From contig MGPB01000021.1 of NCBI GenBank assembly GCA_001795455.1, forward strand, positions 434,001 through 498,000: a DNA stretch of 64,000 nucleotides, in the 5' to 3' direction. How positions within the stretch are numbered: the stretch's first letter is position 1; each line of letters begins with the position of its first letter. Source of the DNA: Curvibacter sp. GWA2_63_95. GTDB taxonomy: Bacteria > Pseudomonadota > Gammaproteobacteria > Burkholderiales > Burkholderiaceae_C. The position numbers and the translations under genes are program-made. Positions 40,038 through 49,477 of this stretch are shown one piece after another. The notes under the pieces are model-generated. The model had not been told where the DNA came from and did not search any database. It was given only the letters and a program-made list of their open reading frames with translations.

Positions 40038-43000
40038 TCAGGCCAGTTCAGCCAGGGTGACGGCGGACTCCATGTCCACGGCCACGATACGGGACACGCC
40101 CTGCTCCTGCATGGTCACACCAATCAGTTGTTCGGCCATTTCCATGGCAATCTTGTTGTGGCTGATGAACAGGAACTGCGTGCCCTTGCTCATGCTGGAG
40201 ACCAGCTTGGCATAACGCTCCGTGTTGGCATCGTCCAGCGGCGCGTCCACCTCGTCCAGCAAGCAGAACGGTGCGGGGTTCAACTGGAAGATGGCAAACA
40301 CCAGCGCAATCGCGGTCAGCGCCTTTTCGCCACCCGACAGCAGGTGGATGGTCTGGTTCTTTTTGCCGGGCGGCTGGGCAATCACCTGCACGCCGGAGTC
40401 CAGAATTTCATCGCCGGTGATGACCAGGCGCGCATTGCCACCGCCAAACAGCTCGGGGAACATGCGGCCGAAGTGCATATTCACCTGATCGAAGGTGCCC
40501 GACAGCAGCTCGCGCGTTTCCGCGTCGATCTTGCGGATTGCGTCTTCCAGCGTGTTCATGGCCTGGGTCAGGTCCACGTTCTGCATGTCCAGGAACTGCT
40601 TGCGCTCGCGCGCGGCGGCCAGTTCATCCAGCGCAGCCAGGTTGACGGCGCCCAAGGCCGCAATTTCGCGGTGCAGGCGGTCGATATCGCCCTGCATGCC
40701 AAACAAGCGCACATTGCCGTCTTTGATGCTTTGTTCGATGGCTGCCAGGTCTGCCTGGGCATCCACCAACTGGGCTTCAAACTGCTCAAAGCCCAGGCGC
40801 GCGGCCTGTTCTTTCAGCTGGAATTCGGTGATGCGCTGGCGCAAGGGTTCCAGCTCACGCTCCAGCTGCATGCGGCGCTCGTCGCTGGCACGCAGCTTGG
40901 CGGTCAGGTCATCGTATTCGCTGCGCTTGGCACCCAGGGCCTGTTCACGCTCCAGCTTCAGGGCCAGCGCGTTTTGCAAACCAGCCTGGGCAGCAGCATC
41001 GGTCAGGCGGGTCAGCTCGTCCTGGGCGCGCTGCTGCTCGGCCAGCACGCTTTGGGTTTGCTGCGCCGCGGTTTCAAGGGCCCGGGAGAGTTCGGCATTA
41101 CGCGCCTGCAGGCTGCGCTGGGCGAACACCGCCTCTTGCGCCTGGCGCTCCAGGCTGCGTTGCTGCTCCCGGCACTGGGCCAGTTTGCGCTGGCCTTCGA
41201 TCACACGTTCTTCCAGTTGGGCGTGGCGCTCCTGGCTGTCGGCCAATTGCATGTCCAGGGACTCAAAGCGGCCTTCGGCTTCCACGCGGCGCTCCTGCAG
41301 GTCGTCCAGTTGGGCTTCCACCTCGGACATATCGGCTTCGATCTGTGCGCTGCGGGCCCGGGTCTGCTCCAGGATTTGGGTCAAGCGCAGGGTCTCCACC
41401 TGCAACTCGTGCGCGCGACTTTGCGTCTCTGCGGCTTCGCGGCGTACACCGACCAGGCGCTGGGCGCTCTCAGCGTAGGCGCTCTCGGCGCGGCTCAGGG
41501 CCACACGGGATTCGTCCGCGATCAACTGCTGGGCACGCAGCTGCTTTTCAAGATTTTCAATCTCCTGTGCGCGGGCCAACAGACCGGCTTGTTCGGAATC
41601 CTGTGCGTAAAAGCTCACGCTGTGCGCCGTCACCACATGGCCGGACTTCACATAAATGCTCTCGCCGCCCTGCAGCTTGTCGCGCTGGGCCAGGGCATCT
41701 TCAAAACTGCTGGCGGTGTAGCAGCCCTGCAGCCAGTCGGTCAGCACGGCCTTTTGGCCGGCCTCGTTCACGCGCAGCAGGTCCGACAGGCGCGGCAAGC
41801 TGCTGGCGCGCTCCGGTACGGTTGCCAAGGGCGGGCTGTAGAAGGCCAGCTTGGCGGGAGGCGCGTCCACCGCGAAGGCGCGCAGCATTTCCAGTCGTGA
41901 TACTTCTAGCGCACCCAATCGCTCGCGCAACGCACCTTCGAGGGCGTTTTCCCAGCCTTGTTCGATATGGATGCGAGTCCACAGGCCCTGCAAATGGCCC
42001 AAGCCGTGTTTGGCCAGCCAGGGTTGCAGCTTGCCGTCGGTCTTGACCTTCTCCTGCAAGGCTTTCAGGGCTTCCAGGCGGGCCGAGAAGTCGGCCTGCT
42101 TGGCGGATTCGTCGTTCACAGCCTGCTGCTGGGTGCGGCGTGCTTCGTCAAGTTGTGGCACGGATTCCTGCAGGTCTTGCAGGCGCGCATCGGCAATCTG
42201 GTTCGCCTCCTGCGCAGCTTCCAGCTGTTCTTGCAGGTTCACCAAGCGCGCTTCGTCCGGGGCCGACAGCGCATTGCGGTCGGCCATCAGGCGATCGCGT
42301 CGGGTGCTGAGCTGGCGGCTTTGTTCTTCAATATTGCGCTGTTCGGCGGCCAACACCTGGATCTGCTGCTGCACCTGCATCACGCCGCCGCGCTGGTCGT
42401 TAGCCTGGCTCTGTGCCCTGGCCACGGCCTCTTCCATGTCGGGCAACTGCATGGCTTGCTCTTCCACCTGGGCGGCCAGCAGCTCGGTTTGCTCTTCGCC
42501 CAAGGCGGCCAGTTCGGCCAGGCGTTCGATTTCGGCCTGGGCATCGTCACGGCGTACGGCCCATTCGGCAATCTGGTCTTTCAGCGTCACCATACGCTGC
42601 TCCACGCGCTGGCGGCCCTCCACCACAAAGCGGATTTCGGCCTCCAGCCGACCCACGTCGGTGCTGGCCTCGTACAGCAGGCCCTGGGCCTGGTTCACCT
42701 GGTCGCCCGCCGCGTAGTGGGCCTGGCGCACGGTTTCCAGATCAGCCTCGATGTGGCGCAGGTCGGCCATGCGCGATTCGAGCGCGTTGACCGCCGCCAA
42801 GCCTTCGGACTGCACCTTGGCCTGGTCGGCCAGCGCTTCGGCACGCTTCAAGAACCACTGCTGGTGCTGCTTCTGTGTCACGTCAGCCTGCAAGGCGTTG
42901 TATTTCTGGGCGACTTCGGCCTGCTTTTCCAGGCGCTCCAAATTGCTGGTCAGCTCGCGCAAGATGTCTTCCACCCGGGTCAGGTTTTCGCGGGTGTCGG

Positions 43001-43553
43001 AGAGGCGGTTTTCCGTTTCGCGGCGGCGCTCCTTGTATTTGGACACGCCCGCCGCTTCTTCGAGGAACAGGCGCAGCTCTTCAGGCTTGGATTCGATGAT
43101 GCGGCTGATGGTGCCCTGGCCAATGATGGCGTAAGCACGTGGGCCCAGGCCGGTGCCCAAAAACACGTCCTGCACGTCGCGGCGACGCACGGGCTGGTTG
43201 TTGATGAAGTAGCTGCTGGTGCCGTCCCGCGTGAGCACGCGCTTGACGGCAATCTCGCCAAACTGGCCCCACTGGCCGCCGGCCCGGTGGTCGGCATTGT
43301 CAAACACCAGTTCCACACTGGAACGGCTGGCCGGCTTGCGCGTGGTGGTGCCGTTGAAGATCACGTCCTGCATGGATTCGCCACGCAACTCGCTGGCTTT
43401 GCTCTCGCCCAGTACCCAGCGCACGGCATCCATGATGTTGGATTTGCCACAACCGTTGGGCCCCACCACCCCCACCAGTTGCCCTGGCAACAGGAAGTTG
43501 GTGGGCTCCGCAAAGGACTTGAAGCCGGATAACTTGATGGAATTGAGGCGCAC
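40038..43553 (-). CDS. smc: chromosome segregation protein SMC
   Basis: A 1171-residue SMC ATPase. N-terminal Walker A in GPNGCGKSNIMDAVRWVLGE, two long coiled coils, a flexible hinge near the middle (about 500-640), C-terminal ABC signature LLSGGEKALTAIAL and Walker B PFCLLDEVDAPLDD. Forms a dimer that compacts and segregates the chromosome. The start is a GTG (43553) opening into RLNSIKLSGFKSFAEP, the family N-terminus. First gene of the smc-zipA-ligA unit. Confidence 0.97.
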   Translation of the reverse strand: MRLNSIKLSGFKSFAEPTNFLLPGQLVGVVGPNGCGKSNIMDAVRWVLGESKASELRGESMQDVIFNGTTTRKPASRSSVELVFDNADHRAGGQWGQFGEIAVKRVLTRDGTSSYFINNQPVRRRDVQDVFLGTGLGPRAYAIIGQGTISRIIESKPEELRLFLEEAAGVSKYKERRRETENRLSDTRENLTRVEDILRELTSNLERLEKQAEVAQKYNALQADVTQKQHQQWFLKRAEALADQAKVQSEGLAAVNALESRMADLRHIEADLETVRQAHYAAGDQVNQAQGLLYEASTDVGRLEAEIRFVVEGRQRVEQRMVTLKDQIAEWAVRRDDAQAEIERLAELAALGEEQTELLAAQVEEQAMQLPDMEEAVARAQSQANDQRGGVMQVQQQIQVLAAEQRNIEEQSRQLSTRRDRLMADRNALSAPDEARLVNLQEQLEAAQEANQIADARLQDLQESVPQLDEARRTQQQAVNDESAKQADFSARLEALKALQEKVKTDGKLQPWLAKHGLGHLQGLWTRIHIEQGWENALEGALRERLGALEVSRLEMLRAFAVDAPPAKLAFYSPPLATVPERASSLPRLSDLLRVNEAGQKAVLTDWLQGCYTASSFEDALAQRDKLQGGESIYVKSGHVVTAHSVSFYAQDSEQAGLLARAQEIENLEKQLRAQQLIADESRVALSRAESAYAESAQRLVGVRREAAETQSRAHELQVETLRLTQILEQTRARSAQIEADMSEVEAQLDDLQERRVEAEGRFESLDMQLADSQERHAQLEERVIEGQRKLAQCREQQRSLERQAQEAVFAQRSLQARNAELSRALETAAQQTQSVLAEQQRAQDELTRLTDAAAQAGLQNALALKLEREQALGAKRSEYDDLTAKLRASDERRMQLERELEPLRQRITEFQLKEQAARLGFEQFEAQLVDAQADLAAIEQSIKDGNVRLFGMQGDIDRLHREIAALGAVNLAALDELAAARERKQFLDMQNVDLTQAMNTLEDAIRKIDAETRELLSGTFDQVNMHFGRMFPELFGGGNARLVITGDEILDSGVQVIAQPPGKKNQTIHLLSGGEKALTAIALVFAIFQLNPAPFCLLDEVDAPLDDANTERYAKLVSSMSKGTQFLFISHNKIAMEMAEQLIGVTMQEQGVSRIVAVDMESAVTLAELA

Positions 43554-43597
43554 GGATCGATGGTGTCTGCTCTAAGCAGTTGATTTCATTGGATTAA

Positions 43598-43615
43598 TCA
43601 GTCAGCGATGACTGA
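43598..43615. promoter_or_regulatory. stem-loop in smc-dapC divergent region
   Basis: TCAGTCA-GCGA-TGACTGA is a perfect 7-bp inverted repeat with a tetraloop, 45 bases upstream of the smc start. It may be an operator or a 5' leader hairpin of smc. No T-run. The remaining 212-base gap holds only the dapC -10 box. Confidence 0.35.
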
Positions 43616-43750
43616 CGAATGGCCCCCGATGATACTGTGTAGCAGGTGCACGCCCCGCCCTGCAACGCTGGGCAAACGTTACAGCATGAAAATGCGGTGC
43701 ACATCCCTGTGCCAGGCAGCGCCTGCGGCCCAAAGTCGCGAGGGACTCGG

Positions 43751-43766
43751 GGGATAATGCCGCCCC
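43751..43766 (+). promoter_or_regulatory. -10 box abutting dapC start
   Basis: GGGATAAT ends eight bases before the dapC ATG (43767), followed by GCCGCCCC. Near-identical to the element before map. No Shine-Dalgarno between box and start. Confidence 0.58.
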
Positions 43767-44984
43767 ATGAACCCGAATTTGTCGCGCCTGCAGGCCTACC
43801 CCTTTGAACGCCTGCGCCAGCTGTTCTCCACCGTCACCCCCAACCCCGCCTACCGCCCTATCAGTTTGGGCATTGGCGAGCCCCGCCACCCCACGCCCGA
43901 CCTGATCAAGGACGCCTACTGCAATGCCATCCGCAGCAGTGACGGCGGCCTGTCGGTCTACCCGGCCACGGCGGGCGATGCCAAGCTGCGGAATTCGATG
44001 GTGCGCTGGCTGGAGCGCCGCTATGGCTTGCAGCTGGACGCAGCCACGCAGGTGCTGCCCATCAACGGCTCGCGCGAGGCGCTGTTTGCCTTTGCCCAGA
44101 CGGTGGTGAACCCTGAGAAAGCCGACGCGCGTGGCCCGGTGCAGGTGGTGTGCCCCAACCCGTTCTACCAAATCTACGAAGGCGCTGCTCTGCTCTGCGG
44201 TGCACAGCCCTACTTTGTGCCATCGGTGCCTGAGCGCAATTTTGCGCAGGACTGGGACAGCGTGCCAGCCGAGGTGTGGGCGCGCACCCAGTTGTTGTAC
44301 GTGTGCTCCCCCGGCAACCCGGCGGGTGCCGTGATGCCGCTGTCCGAATGGGCCAAGCTGTTTGCGCTGAGCGACCAGTATGGCTTTGTGATTGCGTCCG
44401 ACGAGTGCTACAGCGAGATTTACTTCCGCGACGAGCCGCCGCTGGGCGGCCTGGAGGCCGCCGCCAAGCTGGGCCGCACGGACTTCAAAAACCTGGTGTC
44501 CTTCACCAGCCTGTCCAAACGCAGCAATGTGCCGGGCATGCGCAGCGGTTTTTGCGCGGGTGATGCCAAACTCATCAAGCAGTTTTTGCTCTACCGCACC
44601 TACCATGGCAGCGCCATGAGCATGGTGGTGCAAACCGCCAGCGTCGCCGCCTGGGACGACGAGGCCCATGTGGTGGACAACCGCGCTCAGTACCGCGACA
44701 AGTTCGCCCAGGTCACGCCGATGCTGGCCGAGGTGATGGACGTGGCCCTGCCCGATGCGGGCTTTTATCTGTGGGCCAAGGTCGAGGGCAGCGACACCGA
44801 TTTCGCGCGCGACCTGCTCGCTCAATACAATGTGACGGTCTTGCCCGGAAGCTACCTGGCCCGCGAGGCCCATGGCAGCAACCCTGGCGCGCAGCGCATC
44901 CGCATGGCGCTGGTGGCCGAGGCGGCAGAGTGCGTGGAAGCCGCGCAGCGCATCGTCCAATTTGTGAAATCCCGAGTTTCCTGA
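43767..44984 (+). CDS. dapC: succinyldiaminopimelate transaminase
   Basis: A 405-residue fold-type I aminotransferase of the DapC group. PLP-binding lysine in [33 protein letters not shown] binds the cofactor ring; N-terminal [14 protein letters not shown] is typical of the succinyl-DAP enzyme. Converts N-succinyl-2-amino-6-ketopimelate to N-succinyl-LL-2,6-diaminopimelate in lysine and peptidoglycan-precursor synthesis. Context with dapD and dapE confirms the pathway. Confidence 0.95.
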   Translation: MNPNLSRLQAYPFERLRQLFSTVTPNPAYRPISLGIGEPRHPTPDLIKDAYCNAIRSSDGGLSVYPATAGDAKLRNSMVRWLERRYGLQLDAATQVLPINGSREALFAFAQTVVNPEKADARGPVQVVCPNPFYQIYEGAALLCGAQPYFVPSVPERNFAQDWDSVPAEVWARTQLLYVCSPGNPAGAVMPLSEWAKLFALSDQYGFVIASDECYSEIYFRDEPPLGGLEAAAKLGRTDFKNLVSFTSLSKRSNVPGMRSGFCAGDAKLIKQFLLYRTYHGSAMSMVVQTASVAAWDDEAHVVDNRAQYRDKFAQVTPMLAEVMDVALPDAGFYLWAKVEGSDTDFARDLLAQYNVTVLPGSYLAREAHGSNPGAQRIRMALVAEAAECVEAAQRIVQFVKSRVS

Positions 44985-45019
44985 GTCTTTCAACCACTTT
45001 TTCCTTTCTCAAGAGCCCT

Positions 45020-45844
45020 ATGAGCCAACAACTGCAAACCGTTATCGAAGCCGCGTGGGAAGACCGCGCCAACATCTCCGTCGCCTCTGCCTCCGCCGAA
45101 GTGCGCGACGCGGTGGAGCATGTGCTGAACGAGTTGGATGCCGGCCATCTGCGCGTGGCCACGCGTGAAGGTGTGGGCCAGTGGACCACGCACCAGTGGA
45201 TCAAGAAGGCTGTGCTGCTGAGCTTCCGCCTGAAAGACAACGAAATCATCCAGTCCGGCGACCTGGGCTTTTACGACAAGGTGCCCACCAAGTTTGCCGG
45301 CATGAGCGCCGAAGCCCTCAAGGCCACTGGTGTGCGCGTGGTGCCCCCCGCCGTGGCGCGCCGTGGCAGCTTCCAGGGCAAAGGCGTGATCCTGATGCCT
45401 TCGTACTGCAACATCGGCTCCTATGTGGACGAAGGCACCATGGTGGATACCTGGGCCACCGTGGGTTCCTGCGCACAGATCGGCAAGCATGTGCACCTGT
45501 CCGGCGGCGTGGGCATTGGCGGCGTGCTGGAGCCCATGCAGGCCGGCCCCACCATCATTGAAGACAACTGCTTCGTGGGCGCGCGCTCCGAGGTGGTCGA
45601 AGGCGTGATTGTGGAAGAAAACTCGGTCATCTCCATGGGCGTGTACATCGGCCAAAGCACCCCCATTTACGACCGCGCCACCGACACCGTGAGCTACGGC
45701 CGCGTGCCTGCCGGCTCGGTGGTGGTGAGCGGCAGCCTGCCCAAGGGGGATGGCAAGTACAGCATGTATGCGGCCATCATCGTCAAGAAGGTGGACGCCA
45801 AGACCCGCTCGACCACCAGCCTGAACGACCTGCTGCGCGACTAA
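45020..45844 (+). CDS. dapD: tetrahydrodipicolinate N-succinyltransferase
   Basis: A 274-residue DapD of normal length. A helical N-domain is followed by a left-handed beta helix with hexapeptide repeats ([37 protein letters not shown]). Succinylates tetrahydrodipicolinate, the step before DapC. ATG at 45020, 35 bases after dapC, with AAGAG upstream. C-terminal [14 protein letters not shown] is the conserved tail. Confidence 0.97.
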   Translation: MSQQLQTVIEAAWEDRANISVASASAEVRDAVEHVLNELDAGHLRVATREGVGQWTTHQWIKKAVLLSFRLKDNEIIQSGDLGFYDKVPTKFAGMSAEALKATGVRVVPPAVARRGSFQGKGVILMPSYCNIGSYVDEGTMVDTWATVGSCAQIGKHVHLSGGVGIGGVLEPMQAGPTIIEDNCFVGARSEVVEGVIVEENSVISMGVYIGQSTPIYDRATDTVSYGRVPAGSVVVSGSLPKGDGKYSMYAAIIVKKVDAKTRSTTSLNDLLRD

Positions 45845-45874
45845 GCCCCCGACCTGTTCCAAGAGAGGTACGCC

Positions 45875-47041
45875 ATGGCCACCACCACGCCCCAAGCTTC
45901 GGGAACGATGGAACGCATTCTTCGCCTGATGAGCGACAAGAAGGCGTCGGATGTGTACTTGTCCGCGCACGCCCCTGCGCTGATCAAGATCAATGGCCAG
46001 TGTGTACCGATCAACAGCCAGGTGCTGCCGGCCGACGCGCCCAGGAACCTGCTGGCCGAGGTGCTGTCGGCTGAACAAATTGCCGAGTTGGAGGCAGAGG
46101 GCGAGCTCAATGTGGGCTTTCCAATGGCTGGCGTGGGGCGGTTTCGCGTCAGCGCCATGCGCCAACGGGGGTCCATCGCGGCGGTCATTCGCTACATCGC
46201 CGTAGACATTCCGAGTTTGGCCAACCTGCAGTTGCCACCGATTCTTGGCGACCTGATCATGGAAAAGCGCGGCCTGCTGCTCATGGTGGGTGCCACCGGC
46301 GCGGGCAAGAGCACCACACTGGCGTCCATGATGGACTACCGCAATGAAAACGTGTCGGGCCACATCCTGACCATCGAAGACCCGGTGGAGTTTTTGTTCA
46401 AAAACAAGAAGTCGGTGGTGAACCAGCGCGAGATTGGCACTGACACGCAGTCGCTACAGGTCGCCCTGAAAAACGCATTGCGCCAGGCGCCCGACGTGAT
46501 CCTGATTGGCGAAATCCGCGACCGCGAGACCATGTCAGCGGCGGTGGCGTATGCGCAGTCGGGCCACCTGTGCCTGGCCACCATGCACGCCAACAACAGC
46601 TACCAGGCGCTGAACCGAATTTTGAGCTTCTACCCGGTGGAGGTGCGCTCCACCATGCTGGGCGACTTGGCGGCCGCGCTGCGTGCCATCGTGTCGCAGC
46701 GTCTGCTGCGTACCACCGCCGGCACGCGCACTCCTGCCGCGGAGGTGCTGCTCAACACCAAGCTGATCGCTGAACTGATTGAAAAAGGCGACTTCTCCGG
46801 CGTGCGCGAAGCGATGGAAAAGTCCATGGCCGAGGGCTCTCAGACTTTTGAGCACGACATTGCCCGCCTGATTGTGGAAGGCGTGGTCGACCGCAAGGAA
46901 GGCCTGGCCCACGCCGACTCGCCCACCAACCTGTTGTGGCGCCTGCAAAACGATTTCACCAAAGCCGCCAAGCCGGTCGCGGCGGCGGAAGAGGAAGAAG
47001 AAGCCTCGTTCACCGAAATTACCCTGGATGTAAAGCACTGA
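45875..47041 (+). CDS. PilT/PilU-type twitching ATPase
   Basis: A 388-residue retraction ATPase of type IV pili. Walker [11 protein letters not shown], Asp box, Walker B-like [12 protein letters not shown] and His box CLATMHANN are intact. The longer C-terminus with [15 protein letters not shown] and a Glu-rich tail ([10 protein letters not shown]) fits PilU rather than PilT. AAGAGAGG ribosome site. Its stop overlaps the dapE start by one base (TGATG), so an envelope-motility gene is translationally joined to lysine biosynthesis genes. Cytoplasmic hexamer at the pilus base. Confidence 0.92.
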   Translation: MATTTPQASGTMERILRLMSDKKASDVYLSAHAPALIKINGQCVPINSQVLPADAPRNLLAEVLSAEQIAELEAEGELNVGFPMAGVGRFRVSAMRQRGSIAAVIRYIAVDIPSLANLQLPPILGDLIMEKRGLLLMVGATGAGKSTTLASMMDYRNENVSGHILTIEDPVEFLFKNKKSVVNQREIGTDTQSLQVALKNALRQAPDVILIGEIRDRETMSAAVAYAQSGHLCLATMHANNSYQALNRILSFYPVEVRSTMLGDLAAALRAIVSQRLLRTTAGTRTPAAEVLLNTKLIAELIEKGDFSGVREAMEKSMAEGSQTFEHDIARLIVEGVVDRKEGLAHADSPTNLLWRLQNDFTKAAKPVAAAEEEEEASFTEITLDVKH

Positions 47042-48231
47042 TGACAACAACGTTGCAGCTCACCGAGCAGCTGCTCTCCATGGCGTCAGTCACGCCGAAC
47101 GACGGCGGTTGCCAAGCCTTGATTGCCCAGCGCCTGGCTCCGTTGGGCTTTGTTTGTGAGACCATCGAAAGTGGTCCGGCAGATTTTCGCGTCACCAACT
47201 TATGGGCAAAACGGGCTGCAACCCCCGTGGATACTGCGCAAGAAGCTATTAAAAACATAGCATCCAAGACGTTGGTGTTTGCTGGCCATACCGACGTGGT
47301 GCCCACCGGCCCGCTGGAGCAGTGGGACAGTGCGCCCTTTGTCCCCACACACCGCGATGGCAAGCTGTTTGCCCGCGGCGCCAGCGACATGAAGACCTCG
47401 CTGGCCGCATTTGTGGTGGCTATCGAAGAATTCCTGGCTGCCAACCCCGACCCGCAACTCAACATCGCCCTGCTGCTGACCAGCGACGAGGAAGGCCCGG
47501 CCAATGACGGCACCGTAGTGGTCTGCAACACACTGAAGGCCCGGGGCGAAGTGCTGGACTACTGCATCGTGGGCGAGCCGACCTCGGTGGAGCGCACCGG
47601 CGACATGATCAAGAACGGCCGGCGCGGTACCATGAGCGGCAAGCTCACGGTCAAGGGCGTGCAGGGCCACATTGCCTACCCGCACCTGGCCAAAAACCCC
47701 ATCCACCTGGCCGCGCCCGCGCTGGCCGAGCTGGTGGGCATCGCGTGGGACCAGGGCAACGATTTTTTCCCGCCCACCACCTGGCAGATTAGCAATATCC
47801 ACGGCGGCACGGGCGCGAGCAATGTGATTCCCGGCCACGTGGTGATCGATTTCAATTTCCGCTTCTCCACCGAGTCCACGCCCGAGTCGCTGCAAAAGCG
47901 GCTGGCCAGCGTGCTGGAAAAGCACGAGCTGGAGTACGACCTGGCCTGGACCGTGGGTGGCCTGCCCTTTCTCACCACACCGGGCACGCTGGTGGACGCG
48001 GTGCGCGACGCCATCCGCTCCGAGACCGGCATCGAAACCCAGCTCTCCACCACCGGCGGCACCAGCGACGGGCGCTTCATTGCCCAGGTCTGCCCGCAGG
48101 TGATCGAGATGGGCCCGCCCAACGCCACCATCCACAAGATCAACGAGTTTGTGGCGGTGGCCGACATCGAGCCGCTCAAGAACATCTACCGCCAGGTGCT
48201 GGTCAATCTGAACCGTCAGGAACAGGCATGA
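47041..48231 (+). CDS. dapE: succinyl-diaminopimelate desuccinylase
   Basis: A 396-residue zinc/cobalt M20 hydrolase that releases succinate from N-succinyl-LL-DAP. Metal and catalytic residues: [11 protein letters not shown] (His), [13 protein letters not shown] (bridging Asp), [11 protein letters not shown] (Glu pair). It is longer than the E. coli enzyme (375) partly because a repeat copy adds about 18 residues (56-74) between NLWAK and LVFAGHTD. Start fixed by one-base overlap with the pilU-type gene; the stop overlaps prmB (ATGA). Confidence 0.96.
   Translation: MTTTLQLTEQLLSMASVTPNDGGCQALIAQRLAPLGFVCETIESGPADFRVTNLWAKRAATPVDTAQEAIKNIASKTLVFAGHTDVVPTGPLEQWDSAPFVPTHRDGKLFARGASDMKTSLAAFVVAIEEFLAANPDPQLNIALLLTSDEEGPANDGTVVVCNTLKARGEVLDYCIVGEPTSVERTGDMIKNGRRGTMSGKLTVKGVQGHIAYPHLAKNPIHLAAPALAELVGIAWDQGNDFFPPTTWQISNIHGGTGASNVIPGHVVIDFNFRFSTESTPESLQKRLASVLEKHELEYDLAWTVGGLPFLTTPGTLVDAVRDAIRSETGIETQLSTTGGTSDGRFIAQVCPQVIEMGPPNATIHKINEFVAVADIEPLKNIYRQVLVNLNRQEQA
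47206..47261 (-). repeat. 56-bp coding-tolerant repeat, copy 9 (dapE)
   Basis: On the minus strand it begins GCTATGTTTTTAATAGC with a perfect 5-bp stem, followed by TTCTTGCGCAGTATCCACGG. 25 of the first 28 bases equal copy 5 in purL. Antisense to dapE; encodes [18 protein letters not shown] as an insertion before the first metal ligand. Confidence 0.92.
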
Positions 48232-49118
48232 CCTTGTCGGAACTGGTGGCCCAAGCCACCCAGCAGCTCACCGATGCCAAAGTGTCCTTCGGCCACGGCA
48301 CAAGCAATGCACGCGACGAGGCGGCCTGGTTGGTGCTGCACGCGCTGGGCCTGCCGCTGGATACCCCCTTGGGGAGCGATGATTTAGAGTCAAATAGGCC
48401 CGTAACCCCCGAGGAATATGCGCGAACAGCTGCGCTTTTAGGAGCACGCATCAGTACACGCAAACCTGCGGCCTACCTGACGAACGAGGCCTGGTTGCAG
48501 GGTGTCCCTTTTTATGTGGACGAGCGGGTCATCGTGCCGCGCTCGCTGATTGCCGAGTTGCTGGTGGATGGCGGCATCGACTACTGGTTGCAAGAAAGCA
48601 CGCACCGGGTGCTGGACCTGTGCACGGGCAACGGCAGCTTGGGCATTCTGGCGGCCATGGTCTACCCCGATGTGGAAGTGACGGGTGCCGACATTTCGGC
48701 TGATGCGTTGGCCGTGGCCCGTATCAATGTGGACAAGCACAGCTTGCAGGCGCGTGTGCAGCTGGTCGAGTCGGATGGCCTGAGTGCCCTGCCCGGCCCG
48801 TTTGACCTGATCCTCTGCAATCCACCGTATGTGAACGCCCAGAGCATGGCTGAGTTGCCTGCCGAGTACCTGGCCGAGCCCTTTATTGCGCTGGATGGCA
48901 ACCAGGCAGGTGGCAGTGGGGATGGCATGGATTTCATCCGGACCCTGCTGAAGCAGGCCCCGGCCGTGATGGCGCCGAATGCGGTGCTGGTGCTGGAGAT
49001 TGGGAATGAGCGGGCTTTCTTTGAAGCCGCGTTTCCGGAATTGGAAGTGGTGTGGCTGGAAACCAGCGCTGGGGAAGACCAGGTGTTGTTGGTGACCAAG
49101 GAGGCCTTGCTGCTATAG
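48228..49118 (+). CDS. prmB: ribosomal protein L3 N5-glutamine methyltransferase
   Basis: A 296-residue HemK/PrmB-family methyltransferase. [17 protein letters not shown] binds S-adenosylmethionine and NPPYV is the Gln-binding motif; [19 protein letters not shown] is specific to PrmB rather than PrmC. It methylates Gln150 of ribosomal protein L3. ATG overlaps the dapE stop. A repeat copy encodes residues about 54-73 in the N-terminal helical domain. Confidence 0.94.
   Translation: MTLSELVAQATQQLTDAKVSFGHGTSNARDEAAWLVLHALGLPLDTPLGSDDLESNRPVTPEEYARTAALLGARISTRKPAAYLTNEAWLQGVPFYVDERVIVPRSLIAELLVDGGIDYWLQESTHRVLDLCTGNGSLGILAAMVYPDVEVTGADISADALAVARINVDKHSLQARVQLVESDGLSALPGPFDLILCNPPYVNAQSMAELPAEYLAEPFIALDGNQAGGSGDGMDFIRTLLKQAPAVMAPNAVLVLEIGNERAFFEAAFPELEVVWLETSAGEDQVLLVTKEALLL
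48389..48445 (-). repeat. 57-bp coding-tolerant repeat, copy 10 (prmB)
   Basis: On the minus strand it begins GCTCCTAAAAGCGCAGC, then TGTTCGCGCATATTCCTCGG and GGTTACGGGCC, ends TATTTGACTC. Antisense to prmB; encodes [17 protein letters not shown]. Confidence 0.85.
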
Positions 49119-49477
49119 CTCTTTGCTGGGCTCGCAGCGGAGTTGGGGTACGTGACTCCGTTCGTGTCCCCCGGCCTTAGGCCTCCTCCTTGACCTCACT
49201 GCGCCCCGCCCCCCAACCCCGCCGCTACGAACAGGTTTTCCTTAGGCGATGGAGACACACCTCGCTGGGGATGGTGGATGGGGTGTCCGGGCGCAGGCGC
49301 TGTTCGCGGTTGTCACAGCGCAAGCCCGTCCAACACGGTGTTAACGAAATAACCATTGCGGACCCAAAGTGTTCGCCCGCGAGATGCGCCGTAGAACGGA
49401 TATCCCGTCTACCAGCCCTCGCCAACCCCTAGGCCTGAAACGCCTGAATGAATCCATAGATAGCTGAGTCCCAAAGA
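49119..49477. other. 359-bp intergenic region, no gene recognised
   Basis: The longest gene-free stretch in the window. Near the prmB end there is a 6-bp inverted repeat (CGGAGT at 49138, ACTCCG at 49155) and the palindrome GGCCTTAGGCC at 49173-49183 in a pyrimidine-rich context. Short frames of 66-80 codons exist on both strands but show no family, no ribosome site and no codon bias. It probably holds the promoter of the ABC-F gene. Confidence 0.5.

Noticed and set aside
40008-43532. Long plus-strand frames opposite smc (630 and 524 codons)
   Set aside because: Antisense shadows of the SMC coding sequence with no start signals or family features.
49190-49432. Small frames of 66-80 codons in the prmB/ABC-F gap
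   Set aside because: No codon bias, ribosome site or similarity; both strands are equally open in this GC-rich stretch.
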